Source: Planctomycetaceae bacterium UBA969 (GTDB lineage Bacteria > Planctomycetota > Planctomycetia > Gemmatales > Gemmataceae). Taken from it: a stretch of DNA of 11,411 nt. Below the pieces are notes generated by a model. That model was not told where the DNA came from. It did not search any database and saw nothing but the letters and a program-made list of their open reading frames with translations. The position numbers and the translations under genes are program-made. The DNA is taken from the NCBI GenBank assembly GCA_002303765.1, contig DBCB01000071.1:383-11793 (forward strand), read 5' to 3'. Below, piece by piece: positions 1 to 7,871 of the stretch (position 1 is its first letter; each line of letters opens with the position of its first letter).

Positions 1-381
1 GCCACCGGGCATCATTGCGCCTGGAGGCATTCCAGCCATTGCCTGTTGCATTGGGTTTTGCGAGGCAGGTATTCTACCAGGTTTAAATGATGCTTGTTGC
101 ACCATCGAAAGAGGAACGCTGTTGGCAATCATTGCCTTGGCAGCAGCTTCTCCAGAGATGGGGGTTGCTCTGTAAGCGCCGGTTACAGGCACAGGCGCAC
201 CCCATGGCCCCTGAACTCCGGGTATTGATTGGGCGGTGTAAGCGCCCCGGCCAATACTATCTTGGGAGATAGGGTTTTGTTCGGTACGGCGTTGTGCCAT
301 ATAACTACCGCCACTGTTTTCGGTTGTTACGCAACCACTCAGAGTTGCCAGCGTCAGAATACTTCCATAGATCCGCTTCAT
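1..381 (-). CDS. Small secreted lipoprotein, N-terminal part (runs off the left edge)
   Basis: An open frame on the minus strand begins with ATG at 381-379 and stays open for 127 codons to the window edge, so the C-terminus is missing. The first 17 residues form a lipoprotein signal peptide: MKR, a short hydrophobic stretch, then the lipobox LSGC with the lipidated Cys at residue 17. The residue after the Cys is Val rather than Asp, which under the E. coli sorting rule would favour the outer membrane. The start is supported by a run of five G five bases upstream. The rest is low in charge and rich in Gly, Pro, Ala and Gln, and becomes Met/Gln/Gly/Pro-rich from about residue 108 (NPMQQAMAGMPPGAMMPGG), which looks disordered. 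I see no enzymatic motif and do not recognise the family. It is transcribed divergently from the helicase gene. Lipoprotein status is fairly sure; function is unknown. Confidence 0.75.
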   Translation of the reverse strand, partial: MKRIYGSILTLATLSGCVTTENSGGSYMAQRRTEQNPISQDSIGRGAYTAQSIPGVQGPWGAPVPVTGAYRATPISGEAAAKAMIANSVPLSMVQQASFKPGRIPASQNPMQQAMAGMPPGAMMPGG

Positions 382-769
382 GCCAACCCCCTATACAAAC
401 CATGAACAAGGAAAAACTTCTTGAAAACATTTCAAGTTTGGTTTGGGCACAAAGCCCTCACCATAAAACAAAAATAAGTCGCTCTAATTAATAGATCGAC
501 AAATTACAGTCATTACTTTCAACAAAATCAGTAAATATTTCCCCATTTCCCTTTTCAGCATTATTGGCAAAACCGAATCATTAATGTGGGTAGAATGGGT
601 TGTCAGGAGGGGGTGTTTTTTCTGAAATGTATGAAAAGTCAGTAACCCATAAGCTGAAATAGAGACTTTTGTTTCAACTTCTTTGGAAATTTTAATTGGA
701 TTTTAACTAACTGAGTGCAATTTAGGTAAGATTACTACTGTTATTTCCTAGTTTGGGATTCTATAGCCC
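382..769. other. Divergent intergenic region, no gene seen
   Basis: These 388 bases separate two divergently transcribed starts and should hold promoters for both. The sequence is AT-rich with several T and A runs, plus one G-rich patch near 606-614. I could not find a convincing -35/-10 pair; a TAAGAT at 727-732 is a weak -10 candidate for the helicase gene. Two 7-base inverted repeats occur (595-601 with 644-650, and 634-640 with 664-670), but arms this short are expected by chance in a region of this size. No small ORF here has a ribosome binding site or coding character. Confidence 0.6.
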
Positions 770-2935
770 ATGAATGAAATTGTGTCTGGGGTCATTGAGC
801 GAGTTACTTTTCATAACCCAGAAAATGGCTTTGCGGTTCTAAAAGTGCATGTTCGTGGAAAAATTGGCCTCGTAACAGTAATAGGTAATCTGCCTTCCGT
901 AAACGCAGGGGAATTTCTTGAGGGCGAAGGGGTTTGGATTCAAGACCGTGATCACGGGCCTCAATTTAAAGCTGCAGCATTGCGTTGTTCCCCTCCCCAT
1001 TCACTTGCGGGGATTGAAAAATATTTAGGGTCCGGCCTTATTAAAGGAATTGGGCCCAGCTATGCCCAAAAAATCGTAACCGTGTTTGGCCTTAAAACAC
1101 TTCAAATCATTGATGAGTCGCCCAGCTTTCTTAAACAGATAAAAGGGCTGGGGCCAAAACGCATCGAGCTTATTCGCCAAAGCTGGAAAGAAAATAAAAC
1201 CATTCGAGACATCATGGTTTTCCTGCAATCTTATGGAATAGGAACCGCTAGAGCTTTTAGGATTTTTAAAACTTATGGACAGGATGCTGTCACCCTTATT
1301 CGTGAAAATCCCTACCGACTTGCTAAGGATATTCGAGGTGTGGGGTTTCAGACTGCCGATGAACTCGCACAGAAAATCGGTATCAACCCCCATGGCCTTG
1401 AAAGGGCCCGAGCTGCAATCTATTACTCTTTAGAGCGCCTGGCAAATGAAGGCCATGTTGGCGTTCCCGAAGAAGAATTAATTGATCATGCAATTCAACT
1501 GACGACTATTCCAATGGCTATTATTCAAGAAGCGCTGGCATCCGAAGTTGAATCTGGGGTGGTTATCATCGATTCGGTTTATGGATCGAAGTGGGCTTTT
1601 GCAAAAGCTTTGTACACCGCAGAGAAAAGCTTGGCTGCTAATTTGCTTAAATTAGCAACGGGGGCTCATCCACTTCATTCCAAAAACTGCGATAGTGAAA
1701 TCAAAAACATTCTTGCGAAAAGTGGGCTTGAACTCGATGAGCAGCAATTGCAAGCGGTTCAGATGGCGTCTGCTAAAAAGATTCTGATTTTAACAGGTGG
1801 CCCAGGCGTTGGAAAAACTACGATTATCCGCTTGATTCTCGACCTTTTCGAGAAATTTGGGAAAACTTGTGTCTTGTGTGCCCCTACAGGCCGTGCCGCA
1901 CGGAGGATCGCAGAAAGCACTGGCAGAGAAGCAAAAACCATTCATCGCACCTTAGAATTTGATGCTTCTATCGGAGGCTTCAGGCGAGACCCTTCTCAGC
2001 CTTTAGAGGCCAATCTTGTTGTGGTTGATGAGACTTCCATGGTTGATACTGTGCTAATGCACCACCTAGTGCGGGCAGTTCCTGCACACGCCTGCTTGCT
2101 TTTAGTTGGTGATGTTGATCAACTTCCTTCGGTTGGTCCAGGAAGAATTCTTTCAGATATGATTGATTCCCGCATGTTTAGCACCGTCAGGCTGACCAAG
2201 ATTTTTCGCCAAGCTGGGCGTAGTTTTATTGTTCGTGCAGCTCATTCTGTATTACATGGGGAATTCCCGGACTCTGCTCCAAATGCAGAAGGGGACTTCT
2301 TTTTTATTGAGTCCGAGGCCCCGCTTCAGGTTGCAGAAAAAGTTCTTGCTATGGTGCATGATCGAATTCCCAAAAAATTTAATTTCGATCCCATGAAGGA
2401 TATTCAGGTTCTTACACCAATGAATCGCACAGAATTGGGGGCAGGGGAGTTCAATCGGAAAATGCAGGATTTGTTGAATCCTCTTGCAGGCAGAATTGAG
2501 ATTGAAAGGTTTGGTACCAAATTCCGCAACTGCGATAAAGTCATTCAAATGCAAAACAATTACCAGAAAGAAGTCTTTAATGGTGATGTTGGTTTCATCA
2601 AGGAAATCAATGAATCAGAGAAGGAACTTACGGTTGATTTTGAAGGCCGTTTGGTGGTTTATGATTTTGGTGAACTGGATGAAATCTCGCTTGCCTATGC
2701 TTTAACTATCCACAAATCGCAGGGGTCAGAATATCCAGCAGTTGTACTTCCCATACATACCCAGCATTACATGATGCTGCAAAGAAATTTGCTTTACACG
2801 GGAATAACCCGGGGTAAAAAGTTAGTGATTGTGGTGGGAACAAAAAAAGCGCTGGAAATTGCAATTTCTCGACAGGATCACCGAAAGAGGCATACGGCCT
2901 TGGTTCAATGGCTTACTGTTAATCATCGCTCCTGA
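770..2935 (+). CDS. recD2: RecD2-type ATP-dependent DNA helicase (RecD/TraA family, SF1B)
   Basis: A 721-residue superfamily 1B helicase, expected to unwind DNA 5' to 3' in repair and recombination without RecB and RecC partners. The N-terminus (about 1-75) fits the OB-like domain of RecD2. Three helix-hairpin-helix-like stretches follow: IKGIGPSYAQKI (91-102), IKGLGPKRIELI (124-135) and IRGVGFQTADEL (188-199). The motor motifs are all present: Walker A GGPGVGKTT (343-351), motif Ia CAPTGRAARR (370-379), Walker B VVVDETSM (417-424), motif III LVGDVDQLPSVGPG (445-458), the arginine-containing LTKIFRQA (475-482), the 2B-side block around NGDVGFI (604-610), and the C-terminal SLAYALTIHKSQGSEY (640-655) and LYTGITRGKK (675-684). 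Length and domain order match full-length RecD2, with no frameshift or missing motif. The start at 770 has only a weak upstream G-rich stretch and no clear ribosome binding site. It stands alone, divergent from the lipoprotein gene. Family assignment is secure. Confidence 0.95.
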   Translation: MNEIVSGVIERVTFHNPENGFAVLKVHVRGKIGLVTVIGNLPSVNAGEFLEGEGVWIQDRDHGPQFKAAALRCSPPHSLAGIEKYLGSGLIKGIGPSYAQKIVTVFGLKTLQIIDESPSFLKQIKGLGPKRIELIRQSWKENKTIRDIMVFLQSYGIGTARAFRIFKTYGQDAVTLIRENPYRLAKDIRGVGFQTADELAQKIGINPHGLERARAAIYYSLERLANEGHVGVPEEELIDHAIQLTTIPMAIIQEALASEVESGVVIIDSVYGSKWAFAKALYTAEKSLAANLLKLATGAHPLHSKNCDSEIKNILAKSGLELDEQQLQAVQMASAKKILILTGGPGVGKTTIIRLILDLFEKFGKTCVLCAPTGRAARRIAESTGREAKTIHRTLEFDASIGGFRRDPSQPLEANLVVVDETSMVDTVLMHHLVRAVPAHACLLLVGDVDQLPSVGPGRILSDMIDSRMFSTVRLTKIFRQAGRSFIVRAAHSVLHGEFPDSAPNAEGDFFFIESEAPLQVAEKVLAMVHDRIPKKFNFDPMKDIQVLTPMNRTELGAGEFNRKMQDLLNPLAGRIEIERFGTKFRNCDKVIQMQNNYQKEVFNGDVGFIKEINESEKELTVDFEGRLVVYDFGELDEISLAYALTIHKSQGSEYPAVVLPIHTQHYMMLQRNLLYTGITRGKKLVIVVGTKKALEIAISRQDHRKRHTALVQWLTVNHRS

Positions 2936-2955
2936 TCTAAATTCGTACAGATCAG
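2932..2955 (+). terminator. Possible weak terminator hairpin at the helicase stop codon
   Basis: CTGATCT (2932-2938) and AGATCAG (2949-2955) form a perfect 7-base inverted repeat around a 10-base loop. The left arm includes the helicase stop codon TGA (2933-2935). A short T run (2962-2965) lies six bases after the stem. The stem has only three G-C pairs and the T run is short and not adjacent, so this is at best a weak intrinsic terminator. Confidence 0.35.
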
Positions 2956-3058
2956 CCGCACTTTTAAAAAATCAATGCATTTCAATAAACACCTTTTAAT
3001 TCTCACTGGATTTAGAGTATTATTATGTTCTGCTTTGATTGTCTGTTTTCTGGCCTGA

Positions 3059-6000
3059 ATGGGGTATTCGATGACTATTAAAACCGCGTTTTCATTTTCT
3101 ATAATTCTTTTGGTTGGCTTTTTAGCTGTCCAAAATTCGGCAATGGCTCAAATCCCTTTAGAAAAAGCCGAAGCTACTTTTTCCGTTCCTGAAGGTATGG
3201 AACTTAAAGTCTGGGCCGCAGAACCTCTTTTTGTTAACCCTACTGCATTTGATATTGATGAAAAGGGCAGGGCTTGGATTTGCGAGGCGGTCAACTATCG
3301 AAGAAAATTACGAAACCAACCTCCTCTTCGATCTGAAGGCGATCGAATTGTTATCCTCATCGATTCGGATGGCGATGGAAAGGCTGATAAAGCCACTACT
3401 TTTTACCAAGCACCGCATGTTATGTCGCCACTTGGTATTGCAGTTGCAAAGGATGCTAAAGGCCCGGGTCGTAAAGTCTTTTATTGCCAATCCCCTGATA
3501 TCATGGTGCTTGAAGATAAAGACGGGGATGACAAAGCGGATGGCCCTCCGACCAAATTCTTAACAGGTTTCCAAGGGCTTGATCATGACCATGGCGTCCA
3601 TGGTATTTCAATTGGGCCTGATGGCAAATTGTATTTTTCCATTGGCGATACAGGTGTCAAAGATCTTCAGGCTGCCAATGGCAAAGGTAAAAAATGGTCT
3701 TCCAATACCACCGATCTTAGGGCTGGTACTGTTTGGCGCTGCGATCTCGATGGTAATAACCTTCAGCTTATTGCGCATAATTTTCGCAATAATTACATGC
3801 CCGCGGTTGATAGTTATGGCACCGTTTTCATTAGTGATAACGATGATGATGGGAATCAACAGACGCGTATTTGCTATGTAATGCCCGGTGGTAATTTTGG
3901 ATATCATCCCCGTGGGGCTGGCCAAACCCATTGGCATGAAGAAGACCCAGGTATCGTTCCTAAAATCTTGCGCACTTTTTTTGGCAGCCCCACTGGCATG
4001 TGTATGTACGAAGCGCAGTTACTTCCTGCAAAGTATCAGGGCCAACCTTTACATACCGATGCTGGCCCCCGAAACTTGCGCTGCTACCATACTAAAATCG
4101 ATGGCGCTGGTTTTTCGGTTGAACAAGAAAACATGATTTCCAGTACCGATGGTTGGTTCCGTCCCAGCGATGTCAAAGTTGCACCCGATGGTTCTGTTTT
4201 TGTAGCGGACTGGTATGATCCTGGTGTTGGTGGGCATGGCATGGGGGATACCACCAAGGGGCGTATTTATCGCCTTGCACCCAAAGGTTCGAAATCCCAT
4301 GTTCCTGCTATTGATTATTCTACGAATGAAGGCATCATTTCTGGCCTTTCTTCTGGCTGTAATGCAACTCGATATATTGCATTGCAACATATTATTGCAA
4401 TGGATGCTCCTAAGAGGAATGCACTTGCCAAGATGATTTTTGCTGATCCTGAAATTGCTCAAAAGCCTTGGGTGGCTGCAAGAATTCTATGGTTTGTTGA
4501 TTTTCCAAAAGTCCTTCCTAAAGGCCTTGAGCAACGCGAAGAATTCAAATGGCTCGAAATCCGGAAACTTGTCGATGCACACCCCGGGTTGATGGGCCTT
4601 AGTGCGGCTGAAAAAACACGGGTTGATTTTCTTCTAGCTAATGGGGGGCCGGGGGTTGCCCGCGAAATCTTAGTTAACCTGCGCGAATCAGATGATGATA
4701 ATTCCAAACAGTGGTTCTATAATCTTGCGAAAAAATATGATGGCAAAGATGTTTTTCTATTGAAAGCCATTGGTGTTGCTGCAGGTACGGATCCCAAACA
4801 TCGTGAACTCTTCCTTGCGGATTTTAAAAAGCAATTCTCTGTCTGGTCACCCGCAGTTGGGGATCTCGTTTTTGAATTAAGACCAAAAGATATGATGGAT
4901 GGGTTGGGCGATATGCTGACCAAGGCCGAAATCCCACTCGAGCAAAAACTTAAAATTATTAACATCCTTGCCTCCAATGATAATACTGATGGTGCCCTTA
5001 CTTTTGTCGGCTTGGTTAAATCAAAGGCGAGTATTCAAATTCGTGAAAAAGCAGTCGAATGGCTTAAAATCTATTTACCCGGGAAATGGTCTGCGGTTGC
5101 TTCCAGCCCTGATCTTCTTAAATCGGTAAACGAATTACTTACAGGTGATTCTGATGATCAAAGGCTTGCACTCGGAATTATTGAAGCTGCAAAACCAAAA
5201 GGTGTTGTAGAACAAGTTAGTAAGTTGGCGCTGGCCAATAAAGATGGTCGGGTGCAAAAACAAGCCATTGCTACCTTGGGCGCTCTGCCTGAAAAACTAT
5301 CCGTTGATACCCTGACAAAAGTATTGCAGGAAAACAACAACTACTCACAGGATGCTGCAAATTCACTTGCTGCTTTGGGGCAAACCAAGGGCAAGGTTTC
5401 AGGGCTTCAAGCTGCAATGAATGCTTTGCAAACAGTATTCAGCGACCAAACTGCACCTTTAACTAAAAGAACTCTGGTTGCTAATGCTCTGTCAGGCACT
5501 AGGAATGGATCAGATTTTCTATTGCTCAACGGCAACGGTGAAATCCCTGCGGAATTAAAGCAGGAAGTTGGCAGGTTGTTGCGTAATAGTCCTTATCAAG
5601 ATCTTCGTAATAAAGCGATGATTGCTTATCCAGCACCTGGAAAACTAGATCCTAAAAAACTGCCCGCTCTCAGTGTTTTAGCACTTAAAAAGGGAGATAT
5701 CGCCCGCGGTAAAGCCTTAATGGCTTCTAGTGGAACTTCTCAATTGCAGTGCTTGAAATGCCATGCCGTTCAGGGTAGTGGCGGTGCTATTGGCCCCGAT
5801 CTTTCTATGATTGGTAAAAAAGGAACTAAGGAAAACCTTTACGAATCCCTTATCAATCCTAACAAGGCCATTGCGGACCAATACCTCACATGGATAATTG
5901 AAACTAAAAAAGGCCAGGTTCTTACTGGCTTGATTGTTGAAGAATCCCCAGAATTGATCGTTCTCCGTGATGGTAACGGTAAGGATTACAAAATCGATCG

Positions 6001-6610
6001 AAAGGATGTTGAGTCTAAGGCTAAGGGCCCTAATTCGCTTATGCCTTCTGATTTGATCAACAGCATGAGTGAACAGGATTTGATCGACTTGGTTGATTAT
6101 CTTGCAACACTTCAGACTGCAGCATTTTCTCCAGAATGGTTTCATATTATCGGCCCATTCGAAAATGGTGTTTCAGATGAAAACTTTGAAAAAGTGGGTG
6201 AACCAGAAGCCAAGGTCGAATTTGAAAAGAAGCTAAAAGGTAAGACCGGGCCAGTTGGTTGGTCTAAAGTACGTGCATCTTCCAATGGCTATTTGAATCT
6301 TGGTATGCATTTTTCTCCTGAAACCAATGGTATTATCTCTTATCTTTATCAAGTGATTGATTCGCCCATTGACCAAGATTCAACAATTCTTGTTGGTGCT
6401 GATGATTGCGTCAAGGTATGGGTGAATAATGCTGAAGTGTTTAAAGATAAGAATCATTTTGCTGCTCAACCTGCAAGAAATTCTGTTGCAGTAAAGCTTA
6501 AAAAGGGTGCAAATCCTATCTTGATTAAGATCAATAATGGCGAAGGCGAGCATGGATTGTATTTTTCCATCCTCAGTAAGGAACCACTTAAGATTGGTGC
6601 AAAGCAGTAA
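3059..6610 (+). CDS. Secreted PVC-type dehydrogenase / HEAT-like / cytochrome c haem-binding protein
   Basis: A 1183-residue exported protein of the planctomycete-verrucomicrobial membrane-bound dehydrogenase family. A signal peptide occupies about residues 1-30, with likely cleavage after AMA (28-30). Residues about 40-410 form a glucose/sorbosone-dehydrogenase-like propeller containing Asp-rich, calcium-loop-like segments (DSDGDGKAD 102-110, DKDGDDKAD 153-161, DNDDDG 260-265) and HDHGVHG (176-182). Residues about 420-860 are helical and HEAT-repeat-like. A cytochrome c domain follows with the haem site CLKCH (898-902), GPDL (912-915), a likely axial Met in SLMP (M995), and the closing DLVDYLATL helix (1010-1018). 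A further ~165-residue C-terminal domain starts at EWFHIIGPF (1026-1034) and looks beta-rich. These proteins are thought to oxidise sugars or alcohols in the periplasm and pass electrons to haem; the substrate is unknown. The start is uncertain: ATG at 3071 (residue 5) has GGGG six bases upstream and gives an equally good signal peptide. Confidence 0.9.
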   Translation: MGYSMTIKTAFSFSIILLVGFLAVQNSAMAQIPLEKAEATFSVPEGMELKVWAAEPLFVNPTAFDIDEKGRAWICEAVNYRRKLRNQPPLRSEGDRIVILIDSDGDGKADKATTFYQAPHVMSPLGIAVAKDAKGPGRKVFYCQSPDIMVLEDKDGDDKADGPPTKFLTGFQGLDHDHGVHGISIGPDGKLYFSIGDTGVKDLQAANGKGKKWSSNTTDLRAGTVWRCDLDGNNLQLIAHNFRNNYMPAVDSYGTVFISDNDDDGNQQTRICYVMPGGNFGYHPRGAGQTHWHEEDPGIVPKILRTFFGSPTGMCMYEAQLLPAKYQGQPLHTDAGPRNLRCYHTKIDGAGFSVEQENMISSTDGWFRPSDVKVAPDGSVFVADWYDPGVGGHGMGDTTKGRIYRLAPKGSKSHVPAIDYSTNEGIISGLSSGCNATRYIALQHIIAMDAPKRNALAKMIFADPEIAQKPWVAARILWFVDFPKVLPKGLEQREEFKWLEIRKLVDAHPGLMGLSAAEKTRVDFLLANGGPGVAREILVNLRESDDDNSKQWFYNLAKKYDGKDVFLLKAIGVAAGTDPKHRELFLADFKKQFSVWSPAVGDLVFELRPKDMMDGLGDMLTKAEIPLEQKLKIINILASNDNTDGALTFVGLVKSKASIQIREKAVEWLKIYLPGKWSAVASSPDLLKSVNELLTGDSDDQRLALGIIEAAKPKGVVEQVSKLALANKDGRVQKQAIATLGALPEKLSVDTLTKVLQENNNYSQDAANSLAALGQTKGKVSGLQAAMNALQTVFSDQTAPLTKRTLVANALSGTRNGSDFLLLNGNGEIPAELKQEVGRLLRNSPYQDLRNKAMIAYPAPGKLDPKKLPALSVLALKKGDIARGKALMASSGTSQLQCLKCHAVQGSGGAIGPDLSMIGKKGTKENLYESLINPNKAIADQYLTWIIETKKGQVLTGLIVEESPELIVLRDGNGKDYKIDRKDVESKAKGPNSLMPSDLINSMSEQDLIDLVDYLATLQTAAFSPEWFHIIGPFENGVSDENFEKVGEPEAKVEFEKKLKGKTGPVGWSKVRASSNGYLNLGMHFSPETNGIISYLYQVIDSPIDQDSTILVGADDCVKVWVNNAEVFKDKNHFAAQPARNSVAVKLKKGANPILIKINNGEGEHGLYFSILSKEPLKIGAKQ

Positions 6611-6627
6611 AGATGTAGGTGTGTGGG

Positions 6628-7794
6628 CTAAGCGGCTTTATTGGGAAAATTAGTTTTGGTTGATTCGATGACCTCGCAGTATTCCTGATAAAGCCTGTTA
6701 AAAATGTCATCCCATTTTTGGGACTTTGCTGTTATGAAAGCGTTCTTACCTAGATAATCTCTTTTTGATTTGTCAGCGGTCAGATCTGTTAGAAGTCGTT
6801 CAAATTCTTCAATGTTTTCTGCTAGAATTCCGTCATGGTGGTTGCAGATTCGTTCTTGTGTTGCCTGAGAATTCAAGCATAGCACTGGTAATCCGCTGGC
6901 TTGTGCTTCTAGGATGACATTACCAAAAGTCTCTGAAGTGGATGGGAATACAAAAATATCTGCACTTGCATACCATTGTGCCAAATGATTCCCCCGAAGT
7001 TCACCGGGAAGAATTATACCATTTATTTTTTCAAGATCCGACTGTTCTACGAGTGGTCCTGTTCCTACTAGGGCGAGAAAAAGATTCTTACCTTGCTTGC
7101 TTAAAGTGTTCCTTGCTTTTTTGAAAGTTTCGAGGAGTGAGCCAATATTTTTTTCGGGCGCAAGCCTACCCACATAAAGCAAGAGAATGTCGGTTTCCGA
7201 AAGTCCTATTTTACTTTTAAAGTTCAAATCTTTTTGGATTGGATTGAACAGACTGGTATCAACTCCGCGTGTCCAAATCTTGGTGTTTTTGTACCCAAGT
7301 GCTTGTAATCTTTCTAGACAGGCATTGCTTGGGGCAAATGTAGCTTCGGTCTGATTATGGAACCACCTTAAATAATGAGAAATACCAATAGATAAAAATC
7401 CCATCTTATAGTCGTTTGCATATAAATCGAAATTGGTGTGAAAACTGCTGACCACTGGAATCCGCAGCGATTTTGCAATTCCCAGACAGGCAAGGCCAAG
7501 GGGGCCTTCCGTCGCAAGGTGGATTATGTCAGGCATTTTGCTTTTAATTGTCTGATAAAGCCTTAGCGGGCTACCAATGCCAAAACGAAGTTTTGGGTAC
7601 ATGGGAATTGGAAAACCTTGAACAAGCTCGGGTTTTCTTGTTTCAGAAAATCTTCGCGGACGTATTACAGAGGGCCGGTGACCAGATATATTAAGAAAAT
7701 TGTGCAACTTTTCCAGCGTTAATGCTACACCATTGATCTCTGGTGGAAAAGTTTCAGTTACCAATGTAATTTTTAATGAGGTTGTAGCAAGCAT
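6628..7794 (-). CDS. GT4-family glycosyltransferase (GT-B fold, MgtA/SqdX-like)
   Basis: A 388-residue cytoplasmic or membrane-associated retaining glycosyltransferase using a nucleotide sugar. The N-terminal acceptor domain has the typical opening ITLVTETFPPEINGVALTL (9-27) and HLATEGPLG (92-100) with SSFHTNFDLYA (116-126), seen in the MgtA, SqdX and GDP-mannose-dependent mannosyltransferase subgroup. The C-terminal domain has TRGVDTSLFNP (175-185), LLYVGRLAPEKN (205-216), GTGPL (244-248), and the EX7E donor site as SETFGNVILE (E288 and E296). Length is normal for the family. The start is fixed by GGAG six bases upstream. It is the last gene of the minus-strand run, 77 bases after the transporter-acyltransferase. 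That neighbour suggests the acceptor could be a glycerolipid, but polysaccharide or other glycolipid acceptors are equally possible. Family is secure; donor and acceptor are not known. Confidence 0.9.
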   Translation of the reverse strand: MLATTSLKITLVTETFPPEINGVALTLEKLHNFLNISGHRPSVIRPRRFSETRKPELVQGFPIPMYPKLRFGIGSPLRLYQTIKSKMPDIIHLATEGPLGLACLGIAKSLRIPVVSSFHTNFDLYANDYKMGFLSIGISHYLRWFHNQTEATFAPSNACLERLQALGYKNTKIWTRGVDTSLFNPIQKDLNFKSKIGLSETDILLLYVGRLAPEKNIGSLLETFKKARNTLSKQGKNLFLALVGTGPLVEQSDLEKINGIILPGELRGNHLAQWYASADIFVFPSTSETFGNVILEAQASGLPVLCLNSQATQERICNHHDGILAENIEEFERLLTDLTADKSKRDYLGKNAFITAKSQKWDDIFNRLYQEYCEVIESTKTNFPNKAA

Positions 7795-7800
7795 GAATCA

Positions 7801-7804
7801 CTCC
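7801..7804 (-). promoter_or_regulatory. Ribosome binding site of the glycosyltransferase gene
   Basis: On the minus strand, GGAG lies six bases before the ATG at 7794. It decides the start, because the ATG just upstream overlapping this site runs straight into TGA. Confidence 0.7.
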
Positions 7805-7871
7805 ATGATTAATAAGTGCTTGCTATTAGAATCAGGTTTAAAGGTTTTTCAAATGAAACATTCGAAATTGA

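Noticed and set aside
87..491. Plus-strand ORFs at 87-272 and 294-491.
   Set aside because: They lie opposite or beside the lipoprotein gene, lack ribosome binding sites and have no domain character; the minus-strand frame has a proper signal peptide and lipobox.
595..670. Two crossing 7-base inverted repeats upstream of the helicase gene, which could suggest a pseudoknot or switching leader.
   Set aside because: In a 388-base region a few perfect 7-base inverted pairs are expected by chance, the loops are long (42 and 23 bases), and no T run or known riboswitch core is present.
1025..1393. A 122-codon minus-strand ORF inside the helicase gene.
   Set aside because: It covers the helix-hairpin-helix coding part of a well-supported gene and has no independent support.
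4049..4462. A 137-codon minus-strand ORF inside the dehydrogenase gene, and similar ones at 3608-3937 and 5717-6145.
   Set aside because: They are antisense shadows of a gene with clear domains, and their translations show no recognisable motif.
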